A DNA stretch of 64,000 bases from Calycina herbarum (Eukaryota > Ascomycota > Leotiomycetes > Helotiales > Pezizellaceae): NCBI GenBank assembly GCA_001414485.1, contig LLEY01000037.1:124001-188000 (forward strand), written 5' to 3'. Shown in pieces: positions 1 through 12,693 of this stretch. The position numbers and the translations under genes were made by a program. Each line of letters starts with the position of its first letter. Position 1 is the first letter of the stretch. The notes below the pieces were generated by a model. That model ran no database searches, was not told where the DNA came from, and saw only the letters and a list, made by a program, of their open reading frames with translations.

Positions 1-479
1 AATAACGTTACTAGTAGTTAGAAATAAGAACTTATATTCTATTCTAGACAGAGATAAGGTTTTACTAAAAGCTTTTGTCTAGAACTTCTTTAAGAGTAAC
101 TAGTAGCAGGGTTTAGTACTAGCTTTAAGGTAGTATTAAATAGATTAATATATATTTCTCTATAGTATCCTAGTAGTAGTCGCGGTTCTCTATATTCTCC
201 TAAGTCTAGAGGTCTAGTAGAGAGATAGTTATCGATTCTTTAGTAATAGATACTAAGTAATTAAGTTAACGAACTAGAGAAAGAGATTCTAGCTATTTAA
301 TCTTATAGCTATAGACCGCTAACTTTACGTTTACGTCTATAAGCTATTAATAGCTAATAATAATATCGTATCTACTAATATTAGTAATTAGAAAGAGTGT
401 AACGTAATCTATTACCGAGCTGCGTATATTACTAAGCTACGTACTTTTACTAAATTTACTACTCTACTACTTTAATACG

Positions 480-2154
480 TGTTTTCTTCTTCTATAATAT
501 AAGTCTAAACTTAAGAAGTACGAATTATATTAGCTATTAAAGCTATTCGAATATCTAAACGAAAATTAAGCTATAGAAACGCTATAAAAATCTATAAAGT
601 TCTTAAATCTACTCTTCGTCTTAGAATAAACGGCTGACCTTCTTATAGCGATACTAAATCTAATTATTTAAAGCTAACGAAATTAGAGAAGGAAATAATT
701 ATTCGATATATATTTAATCGAGATTCTAGAGAGTTTTCGCCTTAGCTAGCTAATATAGAAGATATAGCGAATTATCTTCTTAAGATATACGAAGTAAAAC
801 ACGTTAGAAAGCGCTAAGTAGAACGATTTATAGTTTAATAACCAGAGCTAAAGTCGTGTTTTAATCGCGTTTATAACTTTTAAAGAGTCTTATATAAAGA
901 TCCTAAGTTAATTAGCGTATAGTTTCGACTAGTAGAGAATATATAGATGAAATATAGTATAGTAGATAGCGATTTCTATAACTTCGACGAGACTAGCTTT
1001 ATAATAGATTAAATCTGTTCTAGAATAGTTATTACTTATACCGATTAACGTAGTAAGAGTAAGACAGTTTAACTAGGTAATCGAGAATAGACGATAGTAA
1101 TTATTATAATTAATAGCGAAGATAGAAGTATCTCTCTATTCCTTATTATTTAAGACGCTAATTACTTCGCGAATTAGTATTCTAAAACTAGCCTCTCTTA
1201 TAATTAGATTATTAAACCTATAAATAATAGTTAGATAAATAATAAGACAGGTCTAGAATAGTTAAAATACTTTAATAAATATACTACTACTTAAGCTAAA
1301 AGTCTATATCGTATATTAGTTTTAGATATAAGAGTTACGAATTAGTAGAATTTCAAGAATATTATAAGTCTTATAATATTATAACTCTTAGATTACCTCC
1401 GTATTCTTCTTATCTAACCTAATTACTTGATATTAGGTATTTTACTATTCTTAAGTAGAAGTATAGTTAAGAAATCAAAGAGTTTATAAAAGCGTATATT
1501 AATTATATTACTAAGGTCGAGTTTCTTATAGCTTTTAAATAAGTGTATATTAAGTTAATTACTTCTATAAACAGTTAGACTGGATTCTACGAGGCTGGAT
1601 TAATATCTTTTAACTCTTAAGTAGTTATATCGAAGTTAGATATAAAGTTATAAACTCTAACGTCTACTAGCCTCTCTTCCGTCGAGGCAGACTCTTAGGT
1701 TTCGTAGACCTCGTATAATCTAACGGAAGCTCTTTCGTAAACGACTTTGGTTAGAGATCGTATTACCTATTATTAAGGAAGCTCGTCTACTCCTCTTTTT
1801 CAAACTATTGCTTTATTAGCTAAAGATATAGAGCGTTTAGCTTATGAATTAACTCTTGTTAATACTAAGCTACGTATACTTCGAGCGGTAAATAAGACAC
1901 TTTCTAAGCGTCGTAGAGCTAAAAAGAATCGTATCTATTAAGAAGGTACACTTACTATAGAGAATATATACGATATTATAGCTTAAGACGAAGTAAATAA
2001 GCAGATACGACGTAATAAGCGCTTTAGAAGAGTAAATTATAAGAAAGAGATTTCAACTACGCGACGTTATAGTACTTATAGAAAGACTAGTTATAATATA
2101 CGAACTTATTAAGAACTTATAGATATATCTAGCTTATTAGAATCCGAAGAGTAA
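480..2154 (+). pseudogene. Dead Fot1/pogo-type DDE transposase (Tc1/mariner superfamily)
   Basis: Reading the plus strand through stops gives the outline of a fungal Fot1/pogo transposase. Around 672-960 there is a helix-turn-helix-like segment (KLTKLEKEIIIRYI, then PELKSCFNRVYNF). The DDE core begins at about 973 with FYNFDET, followed by a segment matching the family's R-K-S-V-Q-P-G-N-R-E block, and a second acidic site LVLDI lies near 1318. The C-terminal tail (about 1840-2154) reads LSKRRRAKKNRI and ends with a zinc-knuckle-like YSTYRKTSYNIRTY in which the expected Cys and His positions are now Tyr, as G to A and C to T changes would give. Many Trp/Gln codons are stops, so it is inactive. 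The start is approximate and I could not place terminal inverted repeats. Family assignment is firm; boundaries are not. Confidence 0.8.
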
Positions 2155-4700
2155 TAAGTTTTATCTATTATTATAGTTGATTTATTATATTTTAAAGTAG
2201 TAGAAGTCGGTAAAAGTACGTAGCTCGGTAATATACGTAGCTTAGTAATAGATTACGTTATTAGTAAACTATTATCTATTAATACTTAGTATTAAGCGAA
2301 TAATACAAGTAATTACTAGTTCTTTATATCTATTAAACTCTATAATTAATATTATATATAATAGCTCTTCTATAGCCTATCTATAATATTAACTTAACTA
2401 GTTAGCTAGAGCTATATTAATAAATAACTATCTATTCGCTCTAGTATTAATAAGTCTAGTAGTATTAAAAGTATATCTATTCTTAATTAAAGTATATATA
2501 GTTATAAAAGCCTTTCTATCTATATATAACTTAGATTAAGAGAGTATTTACTTATATAATACCCGGTTTTATTATAATTATAATAAGTAACGTCTACTAT
2601 ATCTCTAGTAGAAGTCGTACTCTTATAAGCGAGGAAAGAGGTCTTATAGTCTATAGCTAGAGAGTAATAGACTAGGCTTTAAGTTAGCGAGTAGCTAATA
2701 GTAGTATAAGAAGCTAGAAGTTAGTAAGCTGATCCGTAGATAGTAGAGAGGCCTCTTATAGATTAGTACCGATTATAACAAGCTATAAAGCGTTTCTTAA
2801 TCGTTACTCTATCTTAGTATACTAAGTAGCAGCGGTTATATAAGAGATAAAAGGTTACTAAAGTAGTGTAGATTAGTAAGATACTTACTTAAAGTACTAG
2901 TATAAGCTTCTAGTATAAGTCTTCTAACTACTCGCTTAATAGAATATAAGCCTTAGTTATAAGGCTTAAAAAGGTTACTTTAAAACTAGTAAAAGTCTTA
3001 TCTTCTTATATTAAAAGTTTATAGAAGATCTTATAAGCTTTTATAGCTTGTTACTATCTACGAATAAGGTATCTAGATATATAATTATCTTAGTAATATC
3101 TATAAATAAGATAGAAGAGCCGAAGTCTATTTATAGCTTAAAGTATTCTTATACTACTTTAAAAGTAGCTAGGAAGATAAACGTAAGCTTATCTTATTTA
3201 TTCTTAAAAACGTTCTTTCTTATTTTACTAGCTAGGATAATCCGCTAGACTATATATAATAGAGAGGTACTATTCTTAAGTTTCTCGCTATCTTAGAACT
3301 TTCGAGTAGAGCTGTCGGAGCTATATTAAGAACAGAAGAAGTTAGTAGTACTCTCTCGTACTTATAAGAACTCTCGGCTAGGGAGAGAGTTGTCTAGGTT
3401 GTTTATAAGCTATACTAGAGTGTTATTATAGTCTAGGAGTGCTTTTAACGACTGGATCTTAGCTTATAAACGAGCGTTTTCGTCTACTAGAGACTCGCTA
3501 ATCGTAGAAGAGACCGGAGTACTATCTATCTAAAGAGGCTTAGTTCTTAATAAACTAGTAGATATCTTTTCTTTTCCGCTCTTATTATAAGTAGCTTTAG
3601 CTATTATATTCGTAGAAAAAGAAGAAAGGAAGAGAAGGTTATAAAAAGGTTATAAAAAGGTTATATAAGCTATTATAGACGTATCTTTTAAGAAGATAAG
3701 TCGTTATAGACGTAGAGATACTCGAGGGGTCTGTTTATAGAAAGAGAGTACTATTATAAGTAGAGGAGAAGGAATATCGTAATTATACTATTATAAGTAT
3801 ACGATCTTATAGCTGTTATAAGCGTAGAATTCTATAATAGCTAGCTATTATAAAGTGCCGATTACTAAGAGGATATAATACGTACCGAGAGCACGGAATA
3901 GGATTATAGTATAGTTTTAGTTTCGGGATTATTAGAACTAGATTAGTATAGACTTTTATTATTATCTAGCTCTCTTATATATAGATACTCTTACTCTCTC
4001 TTAAGAAAAGACTAATTTAGTCTTTTCCTTCGTATTAGAGCCTAGTATTCGAATATATTATTCTATCGAACGTACTTCTATATACCTCTTTTATAGTAGT
4101 ATCCGTTTCGTACTATTATAAATTCGTTTGTTATTATAATCCTTCGTAGAAAGTAAAAAGAGTTAAGCTTTAAATAATATTACGATCTATAACTAAAGAC
4201 AAAGGTATAAGAGTATATTTATATAAATTCGAGAATTTAAAGCTATAGATCTATTTATAAGAGTAACGCGGTATATATATCTAGAGAAAAGAGATTACTT
4301 AGTAACTATAAAGCTTATTATTCTAATATATTCTTATTACCGAGGTAGTTACTAAGATTATATACTTAGTACGTATATTCTTCTAGGTTATAGACTAGCG
4401 CTATAATACTCTCTTCTACTTTATAACCCTCTCTATTCTCTATTCTCTGTTATTATATACTGTTTTCTTATTCTACTCTAGTTTTTATACTAATTTAAAA
4501 TAAGAGCTACTCTAGAAGTAAGACTTCTCTTTAAACTATCTCTTATAAACTAGCGTTCTTTTATTTATACTCTCTATAGCCTAGAGTATCTCTCTAGTAT
4601 TATTTATCTAAAACTAGAACTCTTTTAGAACCTAGCCTACGCGAGCTAGACTCCGCTTAACGTTAAATAGAAATAAATAAATAAATAAATACTAGAACTC
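2155..4700. repeat. Unclassified RIP-degraded repeat sequence
   Basis: About 2.5 kb of AT-rich mutated sequence between the Fot1 remnant and the Copia integrase remnant. I could not recognise a protein in any frame. It contains a short tandem GGTTATAAAAA motif (about 3636-3668) and ends near a run of five AAAT units (about 4673-4692), a type of tail seen on some non-LTR elements. Identity is unknown. Confidence 0.45.
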
Positions 4701-4709
4701 TTAAAAGCT

Positions 4710-5100
4710 ATTAAGAAATAGTAAGTTAAGATAGATATTAAAGAATAATCTACTATTATTACTTTATTATATTAGAATAAACTAGCTAAGAGAGCTATCT
4801 AAACTACTAAGGTAAGTATAAGAGCTTTACTTAACTAAGCTAATCTTCTAATAGAATTCTAGAACAAAGCTATAGAAATAGACGTATACTTATAATATCG
4901 AACCGATTATAGACCTATAATTAATAGTAAGAAGATAAGCCTAATAGAGATATTTACTAAGAAGGTTCTAAGTATAAGCTATATCTAATAATAGGAGAGT
5001 AAATACTACTATTATATTAATCGAAAGATAATCTCTACTAGAGAAAGACGTAATAAGCTAGTAAACTCTAGACGAGTTAGTGTTTTTATAAGATACTTAG
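4710..5100 (+). pseudogene. Ty1/Copia polyprotein remnant, part 1 (integrase end)
   Basis: The plus-strand frame, read through stops, matches the C-terminal half of a Copia integrase: NKLAKRAI near 4780, then a segment with YRTDYRPIINSKK near 4900, then the conserved KYYYYINRKI and the G-V-F-x-G-Y type motif (SVFIRYL) at the end. It stops in mid-domain at 5100, where a Gypsy element begins, and continues in the same frame after that element at 10601. It is the left part of one element split by the nested insertion. Polyprotein parts upstream (gag, protease, early integrase) were not identified. Confidence 0.75.
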
Positions 5101-5348
5101 TATAACGGTTTATACTCGAAGAGTACTCGGTCTACCGACCTTCGTATAAAACGTAATCTTACGTAACCTTATATAACCTCGATATAAGAGGTTCTAACAT
5201 CGTTCTAATAACTAGTAATTATATATAGTCTCTACGTATAAAACCTCTTTTCTCGTACGTAGAATAGACTTCTTATCTTTTCTTAGTTAATTCTTCTTAT
5301 AATAAAGATAATCTTATCTATTAACCTCTTTATATTCGGCTTATAATA
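5101..5348 (+). repeat. 5' LTR of nested Gypsy chromovirus
   Basis: A 248-bp direct repeat matching 10344-10595 almost base for base, including GAGTACTCGGTCTACCGA and the terminal ATTCGGCTTATAATA. It starts TATAAC and ends AATA, consistent with TG...CA ends changed by RIP. Confidence 0.9.
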
Positions 5349-5629
5349 TTAAAATTAACTTATCCTTTCTTATATTCGTTTATTAAGTACGTTAAACGAA
5401 CTATATATAGTAGATTCTACGAACTCTTCTTATATATATAGTATAAGTATAAAAATCCTTTATAGTTAAGATATATAGTCTTATACGAAAATCCTTTATA
5501 GAAATACACGGTTTTATACGAAATAAACGAATAAATATAATAGTCTAAAGTATATAGTAGACGACTATAAATACGATAGAGGACGTAAGTATAGTAGACG
5601 TATAAGAACCTCCGTAGTAGTTAATAGAC

Positions 5630-6870
5630 ATGTTTAACTAGTAATAGCGAGAAATACAGCTTCTTATTAAAAGTTAAAACTAGTTAATAGCGAACCTTTC
5701 TAGCTAATAAGACGAAGCTCTTATAAGGCTCGAAGTAAGACTTTCTCTCTTTAAAGAGAACGAAACCACTCTTCTATAATCTACGTCTACTTCTATACTA
5801 GCCTTAGTTACGAATACTAATTATAAGCTAAAATACTACCTTCTATACCTGGAAAGATATAACAGAAGTACACCTAACCTCTTTCTTTAATTCGAAGGTC
5901 TTTTATAAGCAAAGCTAGAAATAGATAGTCTATTAATTAGAGAAGAGAAAGAGAGAGTTTAATATACCTTTAGACAACTCTTAGAAGACGTAGCTATAAG
6001 AATTTTCTCTTAAATAGAATACGCTTACTTATAAAGCAAGTTCACGGTTTTATAATTTATAAGATAGCTTTATATAGCGTTCTATAACCGTTGACTATAG
6101 TAAAAAGTACTTAGCTAGATTAATCAAACGAAGTGAAGCTAATAGCCTTTTAGCGAATTCCTTAACGAATTCGATTAGCTAATCTTAGAAGCTTCTAGCT
6201 AGAGATAGAACGATATAATTAAAAAGAGCTACTTAAAAGCTACTCTTAATACGAAGCTAATTACTATAACTATTAGTATTTAAGAAGATAGTACCTATAA
6301 TAGATACTATAGACAATTATAAATAATTACTAATTAGCTAAACGAAGTCGCTAAACTTATAGCTTAGTAAACGAAGAAGCTACGAACGACTTTGCTTAGA
6401 GCTAGAGCTACGTAGAATTAAGCTATATATAAATTAAAAGATAGTTTCTTATATAATATAATAGACTAGGAACCAACTATAGCAGTCGTCTCTACTTAAC
6501 TAAAAGAACTACGATAGAGCTTAGATAAAGTCTTTACTAAAAGAAGAAGCTTAGGCCTCTATCTAAGATATAGACTCGAGAGATACTAAGTCTAGGATTA
6601 TAAGACGAAGATAAAGTAGATAACAAAGAAAGCGTTACTTAAACGAATAAAGAAGGTCTAGACAGCTCCTATCTAGAAGGAAGATAAAGACGTTAAAAGA
6701 AGAGATATAAAAGAAAAAGAAACGATTATAAAAGTCTCTAACTCTAACTTTAACGATTTAGAAAAAGAATAGCTTCTAGTAAAAGACGCTATTAGAAGCG
6801 GAAGAAGGTTTTAAAAGAAGTAATAAAAGAATAGATTAAGTTCTAAGAGAAGTTAATAAATAGTCTCTTA
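5630..6870 (+). pseudogene. Gypsy gag-like remnant
   Basis: The region between the 5' LTR and the protease segment. A hydrophilic, charge-rich frame can be followed through stops. It lies where gag is expected, and no zinc knuckle can be read with confidence. Assignment is by position within a confirmed element. Confidence 0.5.
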
Positions 6871-6879
6871 TTTTTAGTT

Positions 6880-9800
6880 TCTATATTAGTTAATAAAGAA
6901 TATTTTATAAAGATTTTTCTTAACTCTAGATGTTTATTATATAGACTTATTAGCTTCTTCTTTACTACCTAGAATAACCTTTAGTATATTCCTATTTTCT
7001 CTTAAGAGCTCTCTAGCTTTAATACTCTCTTAGATAATATAGTAATAGAAGTTACTACTGTCTCTTTAGATATTAATAGATATTATAAAGCTAGGTTGTT
7101 TCTCTATATTATTCCTTACTTAGAGTTATATAATATAATTCTAGGACTTCTCTAGATTATTAAATAAGACGCTTAAATTAATAGTTCTACTTCTAAATAT
7201 CTTATCTTCTTAATAAATACGTTTATATAAAATTAAGTTAAAATTCTAGAAGCGAGTAGCTTGAATTCTATTAATTACTAACCTATCTCTATTAAAGCTT
7301 TTTATATAATAATAAATAAGTCTTATTAAAATATATAAGTATTCTTAGCTAGCTTACGAGATATTACTAAAGCTTTAGAGAAGACGAAGAAGACGAAAAC
7401 GAATCCTCGAACGAAGCTACTACTATAATTCTAGGATTACCTTAGTATCTTTAGCTTAAAAGACTTAGATAAAGTGTCTCTTCTATAAGGTAATAGAATA
7501 AACTACTAGATTAAACTTACGAAAGAAGATAGAAAGGAAGCTACAGCTCTTTAGAGACTACTCTATAATATGTCTTATAATAAACTTCTTATTCTCTAAA
7601 GAACGCTTATAGAATATATAGATAAAGGTTAGATTCGAGTAAGTAACTCTTCTACCGCTGCTCTTATACTCTTTATATAAAAACTAGAAAAAGGTCTACA
7701 GTTCTATATCGATTACTATACTCTAAATAAAGTTATATAAAAGGACTAGTATCTACTTCCTCTAATCTATAAAACCTTATAATAAGCTAGAAAGATAAAA
7801 TAGTATACGAAACTTAATATAAGCTAAGCTTTTTACTAAATCTAGATTATATAAATAGATAGTTATCTCTTTTAAACTTATAAATATACTAAGTATATTC
7901 TAAAGATATATTAACTAGACGTTATAGAAATACCTAGACGACTTCTACTCTGCTTATATAGACGATATTCTAATCTTTATAAATAGAACTTTTAAAGAAT
8001 ACGAAGAATAAGTTAAGCTAGTTCTAAAGAAGCTTAAAAACGTAGAACTCTTTCTTAATATCGATAAATATAAATTCTTAGTTATATATACGAAGTATCT
8101 AGAGTTTATTCTTAATATTAACTTAGAAGTAGAAATAGATCTAGAAAAGATAAAGGCGATCCTTAACTAAGAAGTATTTATAATAGTTAAGACTATACGA
8201 AGCTTTCTTAGCTTTATAAACTTTTACTAAAACTTTATTAAAGACTATTCTAATATTATAAGACCTCTTATAGAACTTACTTATAAGGAACACGTATTTA
8301 CGTAGACGAACGAATATTAAAACGTCTTTAAACAACTAAAGTATATATCTACTATAGCTCTAGCTCTTATATAATTCGATTACGAAAGATAAACTATTAT
8401 AGAAATAGACTCTTCTAGCTAGTATATTAGCAGCGTACTTATATAATATAATAATAAAGAACTTACTTACTAAATATAACTATAAAATCTACGATAAGAA
8501 GATACTAGCTATTATATAGTATTTAGAAGCTTAGAGTTCTAAGTTATAAAACGTAGATAGCTTTGAGATTTAAATAGACTATAAAAACCTTAAGTACTTT
8601 ATATTAGTATAGAAGCTTATAGAATAAATATAATAGTCTCTAGCTCTCTCGAAGTATAACTTTATAATTATATATATTAAAGAGAAGAATAATATTTAAG
8701 TAGACGCTTTTTTATAATAGAAGTAAGATATACTAGACGACGCTATAGACGAACGAATCGATTACTATATAAAGTAACTTCTTAAGTTTATAAACGAAAA
8801 AGAATAGACTCTAAGGATTATAAAGACGAACCTAGTATAGACGTAAGAAGTACTCTTAGATAATAAAAAGACTCTTTAAGAACTTTAGATAATAGCTAAA
8901 AAAGTAGACGCCGATCTTTAAATAATAGAAGACGCTATATAATAAGATAGTAGAACGTTCTCTACTAGTTTAAAGCTTAAAGTATCGATGTCTAAATATA
9001 CTCTTATAAATAAAGAAAAGCTAAAGTTCTAAGACTAGTTATAGGTTCTAAATAATAAAGAACTTTATATAAAGATAATCTAGTCTATATACGATTTAAA
9101 GCTCTATAGTTATCTTAGATAAGAGAACACGGCTTAGATCTTCTAATAATAATACTTCTAGCCCTAGATATTATAAGACTTATAAAGGTTTATATAAAAT
9201 TATAACGCTTATAGAAGGAACAAGGCTTAGAGAGATATATAATAAGGATTCCTAAAGTCTCTACTAGTTCTAAACCGAATCTAAAGCGAAATTTTAATAG
9301 ACTTTATAGTCGAGCTCTTAGAAGGTAATAGATATATAAACATAGTTATAATTATAAATAGACTAGGAAAAGAAATAATCTATAATAGTCTTAAGAATAT
9401 TATAGCTAAAACGGTTACTAGATAGTTCGTTTAAACCTTCTACTAAAGACACTACCTACTAAAAGCAATAGTATCTAATCGAGGAACATAGTTCGTAGAC
9501 TATCTCTAGACGAGAATATACTCTCTCTTAGGAATTATATAACGACTTTCTATAGTTTTTTGCCTAGAAATAGACGGATCTATAGAGTAAATAAACTAGA
9601 TAGTAGAAACCTATCTACGAATATTCGTAGATTATACTTAAGATAACTAGGAAGAGCTACTACTATTCGCTGAATTAGCGATTAATAATCGAATAGTATT
9701 AGCTACAAAAGTAAGCCTCTTCTTTCTTAAATACAGATATTATACTAAGTCTCTAAATATCTAGTATAAGCTCTTAGACGAAGCTATACTACGATCGTTA

Positions 9801-10315
9801 ATTTAGAAAGCTAATATAATTATACGAAAGCTTAAAGAAGTATAAGAATAGGTATAGTTAGTAATAGCTACTATATAATAAATAATAGAAGACGTTATAA
9901 ACAGAAGAAGATAATAAGCGCTAAGCTTTAAAGTTAGAGATAAAGTCTAGCTAAATCTATAGAACGTTTATATAATAAGGAAGTTAAAGAAGCTCGACGC
10001 TAAGTAAACTAAGTATATAGTACTAGAGATAATTAGAATATACAGTTATCGCTTAGATACCTCTCCTAGAATCTATAACGTATTCTACTTCTAGCTTCTA
10101 TAACCAGCCTCGAATAACTCGCTACTAAGTTAAGTTTAAGACAACGATTAACCTAGACCTAAGATCCTCGAAGATAACAAAGAATACGTAGTAGAAGCGA
10201 TTCTTAATAAACGAAAAGAACGAGGACGTGTTAGTAAGCTACTTATAAAGTAGAAAGGATATACTAGGCGAACCTAGGAATCTTAAGACGCTTTTAAGAA
10301 TATAAAAGCTTATAA
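6880..10315 (+). pseudogene. Gypsy pol remnant: PR-RT-RNaseH-IN-chromodomain
   Basis: Readable through stops on the plus strand. A retropepsin-like part lies near 6900-7230. Reverse transcriptase starts near 7560 (PLYNMSYNKLLIL, then QFYIDYYTLNKV) with the catalytic YIDDIL at about 7950-7968, followed by RNase H near 8380. Integrase starts near 9100 and includes LLKAIVSNRGT (family SDRG site) and LLLFAELAINN. A chromodomain at about 10165-10312 reads EYVVEAILNKRK, then the aromatic-lysine-glycine-tyrosine core and T-W-E (now with a stop). Both catalytic Asp of YIDD are still encoded, but dozens of stops interrupt the frame. Confidence 0.85.
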
Positions 10316-10343
10316 CCTCTAGAGAACTAGAGAGAGAGAGTAA

Positions 10344-10595
10344 TATAACAGTTTATATCTAAAGAGTACTCGGTCTACCGATCTTTATATAAAACGTAAC
10401 CTTATATAACCTTATATAACCTTAATATAAGAGGTTCTAACATCGTTCTAATAACTAGTAATTATATATAACCTCTACGTATAAAACCCCTTTCCTCGTA
10501 CGTAGAATAGACTTCTTCTCTTTTCTTTCTTAGTTAATTCTTCTTATAATAAAGACAATCTTATCTATTAACCTCTTTATATTCGGCTTATAATA
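10344..10595 (+). repeat. 3' LTR of nested Gypsy chromovirus
   Basis: A 252-bp partner of the 5101-5348 repeat. It is followed immediately by CTTAG, the same 5 bases that precede the 5' LTR. Confidence 0.9.
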
Positions 10596-12690
10596 CTTAG
10601 AGTAAACAACTAAGTACTTTAGAGTCTACTCTTCTAAACAAGGAAGTATAATTATTATAAGCGTTATAAGTATTAATAAAAGATTAAAGAGAGAAGATAT
10701 TAAGCTAAAGCTCTAGAACTATACTAGTAGTTCTTAAGAAACGATAAACGTAATAAAGAATAGAAAGTCTCGTAGACGACTTCTAGAGATACTAGAACCG
10801 GTTAAGAATATATCTACAGGTTTAATAACTATATAAGTTATAGTCTCTGAGTTTATACTCTCTCTAAATATTTCTATATTTACTAAGAAAGAAATAGAAG
10901 ATATAGAAGATAAGAAAGCTAAACTATAAACCGAAGAGCCTGTTTAGTTATTAGAACTAGAAAAGACTAAGAGACGAAAGAGACGAAAGTAATCGAGAAG
11001 TTGAAATTTATTAATATTATTATAATCCTAATCTCTAGCTAAAATGTAACTAACTATCGAAGAAGAGAATAATATCAACGAACTAGAGACCTAAGCTAAG
11101 ACCTAAGCTACGTTATTACTACTAGCGCTAGTATACTTTACTAGAGATATAAAGAGATAAGCTAAGATAGACCTAGTAGAAAGTCTAGACGTTAAACAAG
11201 TTCGAGTAATAATTATATAAATAATAAGTAAAGATAACATAGATAAAGACTAGCTCGAGGTTCTTCTTTAACTCGAATTAGCTTTTCTAGTAGAAGTGAT
11301 TTATAGTATCTACGTCTTCTAATTATATCGAGAAGTAGTAGACGACTCTATTTATAGAGAGCGATAGAAAGCTATAATAGCTAAAAAATTACTAGTACTT
11401 TATATAAATAATATATTCTAAGAAGTTGTTCTAGTAGAAGACGTTAACCGAGTATTATATAAATAAGTATTTATAGTAAAGACACTTAAAGATAGGTTAA
11501 TCGAGAGATTTAAGACTTAACTAGTAGTAAGAGGTTTAGCTAAATTTAAGAAGACTTTAATAAAACCTTCGCTTCTATAGTCTAAATAGACACGCTTCGT
11601 CTACTTCTCGCGACTATAGTACTTAAGAACTTAGAATACTACTAATTTAATATTAAGAATATATTTATAAAGTTATACTTAAAGAAACGAATCTTTCTAG
11701 ATCTATCTTAAGAGATCTAATTACTAAAAGAAAAAGTCTAGTAAGTACTTCAAAGTCTATATAGATTAAAACAAGCTATAAGAGATTAGAATCGTCTAAT
11801 ATAAGACGAGCTATTAAAATAGAGATTTATTTAAAGCTTAGCTAATCTATATCTCTTTATATATCTAGAGAAATCTATAAAACTTCTTATTTATATTAAC
11901 GATATAGTCGCTTTAGTAAAGACAAAGTTAGATATTAAATAGTTTTAAACGAGACTCGAATCCTAGTTTAATACTAAGTCTCTAGAGAAGATTAGAAAGA
12001 TTCTTAGTACTAGAGTAATCTATAATTAGAAGGTCTAATCGATTACGATTAATTATCTAACTAGAGTCCTAGAGAGATTTAGTATTATAAACGAGAAAGC
12101 TAAGATAAAGAAGATCTCTACTACTAACTACGAGAACTTATACTCGGCTACTAAAGATAATATCTGAATTAATATATCTAAATACTAATAAGCGATTAGA
12201 AGTCTTATATATATAATAGTTTTCACCTGCCTAGATATTATATATATACTAGGAAAGCTTAGCTAATTTATAAGTAATCTAACTAAATACTATAAATAGG
12301 TATTAAAATATCTATTCTAATACCTAAGATTAACTATAAGACTAAAGATTATCTACTTACTAATAAGAGGAGTTATTAATCTAAGAGTCTATTTAGACGC
12401 TAACTAAGCTATAGTAAAGAAGAATAGAAAGAGTATATCTAGAAGTATAAGTATATTCTATAGTAGACTAATTTCGTAGTTAAGTAAGAAGTAACGTTTA
12501 GTATCGATCTTAAGCTACGAATTAGAATATATTATACTTATATTATACTCTAAGTAAGAATAATAGCTTAGACAAATCCTATAAGACCTTAATATAACGA
12601 AACCGGTATCTAACTTATAAAGATATCGAGTTCGACAGTTAGTATATAAGTAAAGAAGATAGCTATTATATTATATTTACTCGGAGATAA
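10596..12690 (+). pseudogene. Ty1/Copia polyprotein remnant, part 2 (end of IN, RT, RNase H)
   Basis: Continues the frame broken at 5100: immediately after the target duplication it reads TTKYFRVYSSKQGS, the next part of a Copia integrase. The reverse transcriptase follows near 11300-12200 with FIVKTLKDRLIERFKT and LVVRGLAKF, matching the Copia K-x-D-G-x-x-x-R-Y-K-A-R-L-V-A-R-G motif. The active site at about 11892-11906 reads YINDI where the family has YVDDI, so one catalytic Asp is Asn. The RNase H segment near 12380-12540 keeps VYLDAN, SRLISXLSKK and LSYELEYI. Stops are frequent and the element is inactive. Confidence 0.85.
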
Positions 12691-12693
12691 ACT

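Larger units (their letters stand above)
5101..10595 (+). mobile_element. Complete but RIP-killed Ty3/Gypsy chromovirus
   Basis: A 5.5-kb LTR retrotransposon bounded by near-identical direct repeats (5101-5348 and 10344-10595) and flanked on both sides by the 5-bp target duplication CTTAG (5096-5100 and 10596-10600). The plus-strand internal region reads, through stops, in the order gag-like, aspartic protease, reverse transcriptase with YIDDIL, RNase H, integrase and a C-terminal chromodomain, which is the Ty3/Gypsy order with the chromovirus hallmark. It interrupts a Copia integrase frame. No frame is open, so it is not autonomous. Confidence 0.92.

Noticed and set aside
3048..3248. 66-codon frame inside the RIP block
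   Set aside because: AT-rich Ile/Leu/Lys composition and no continuation; chance frame in degraded repeat.
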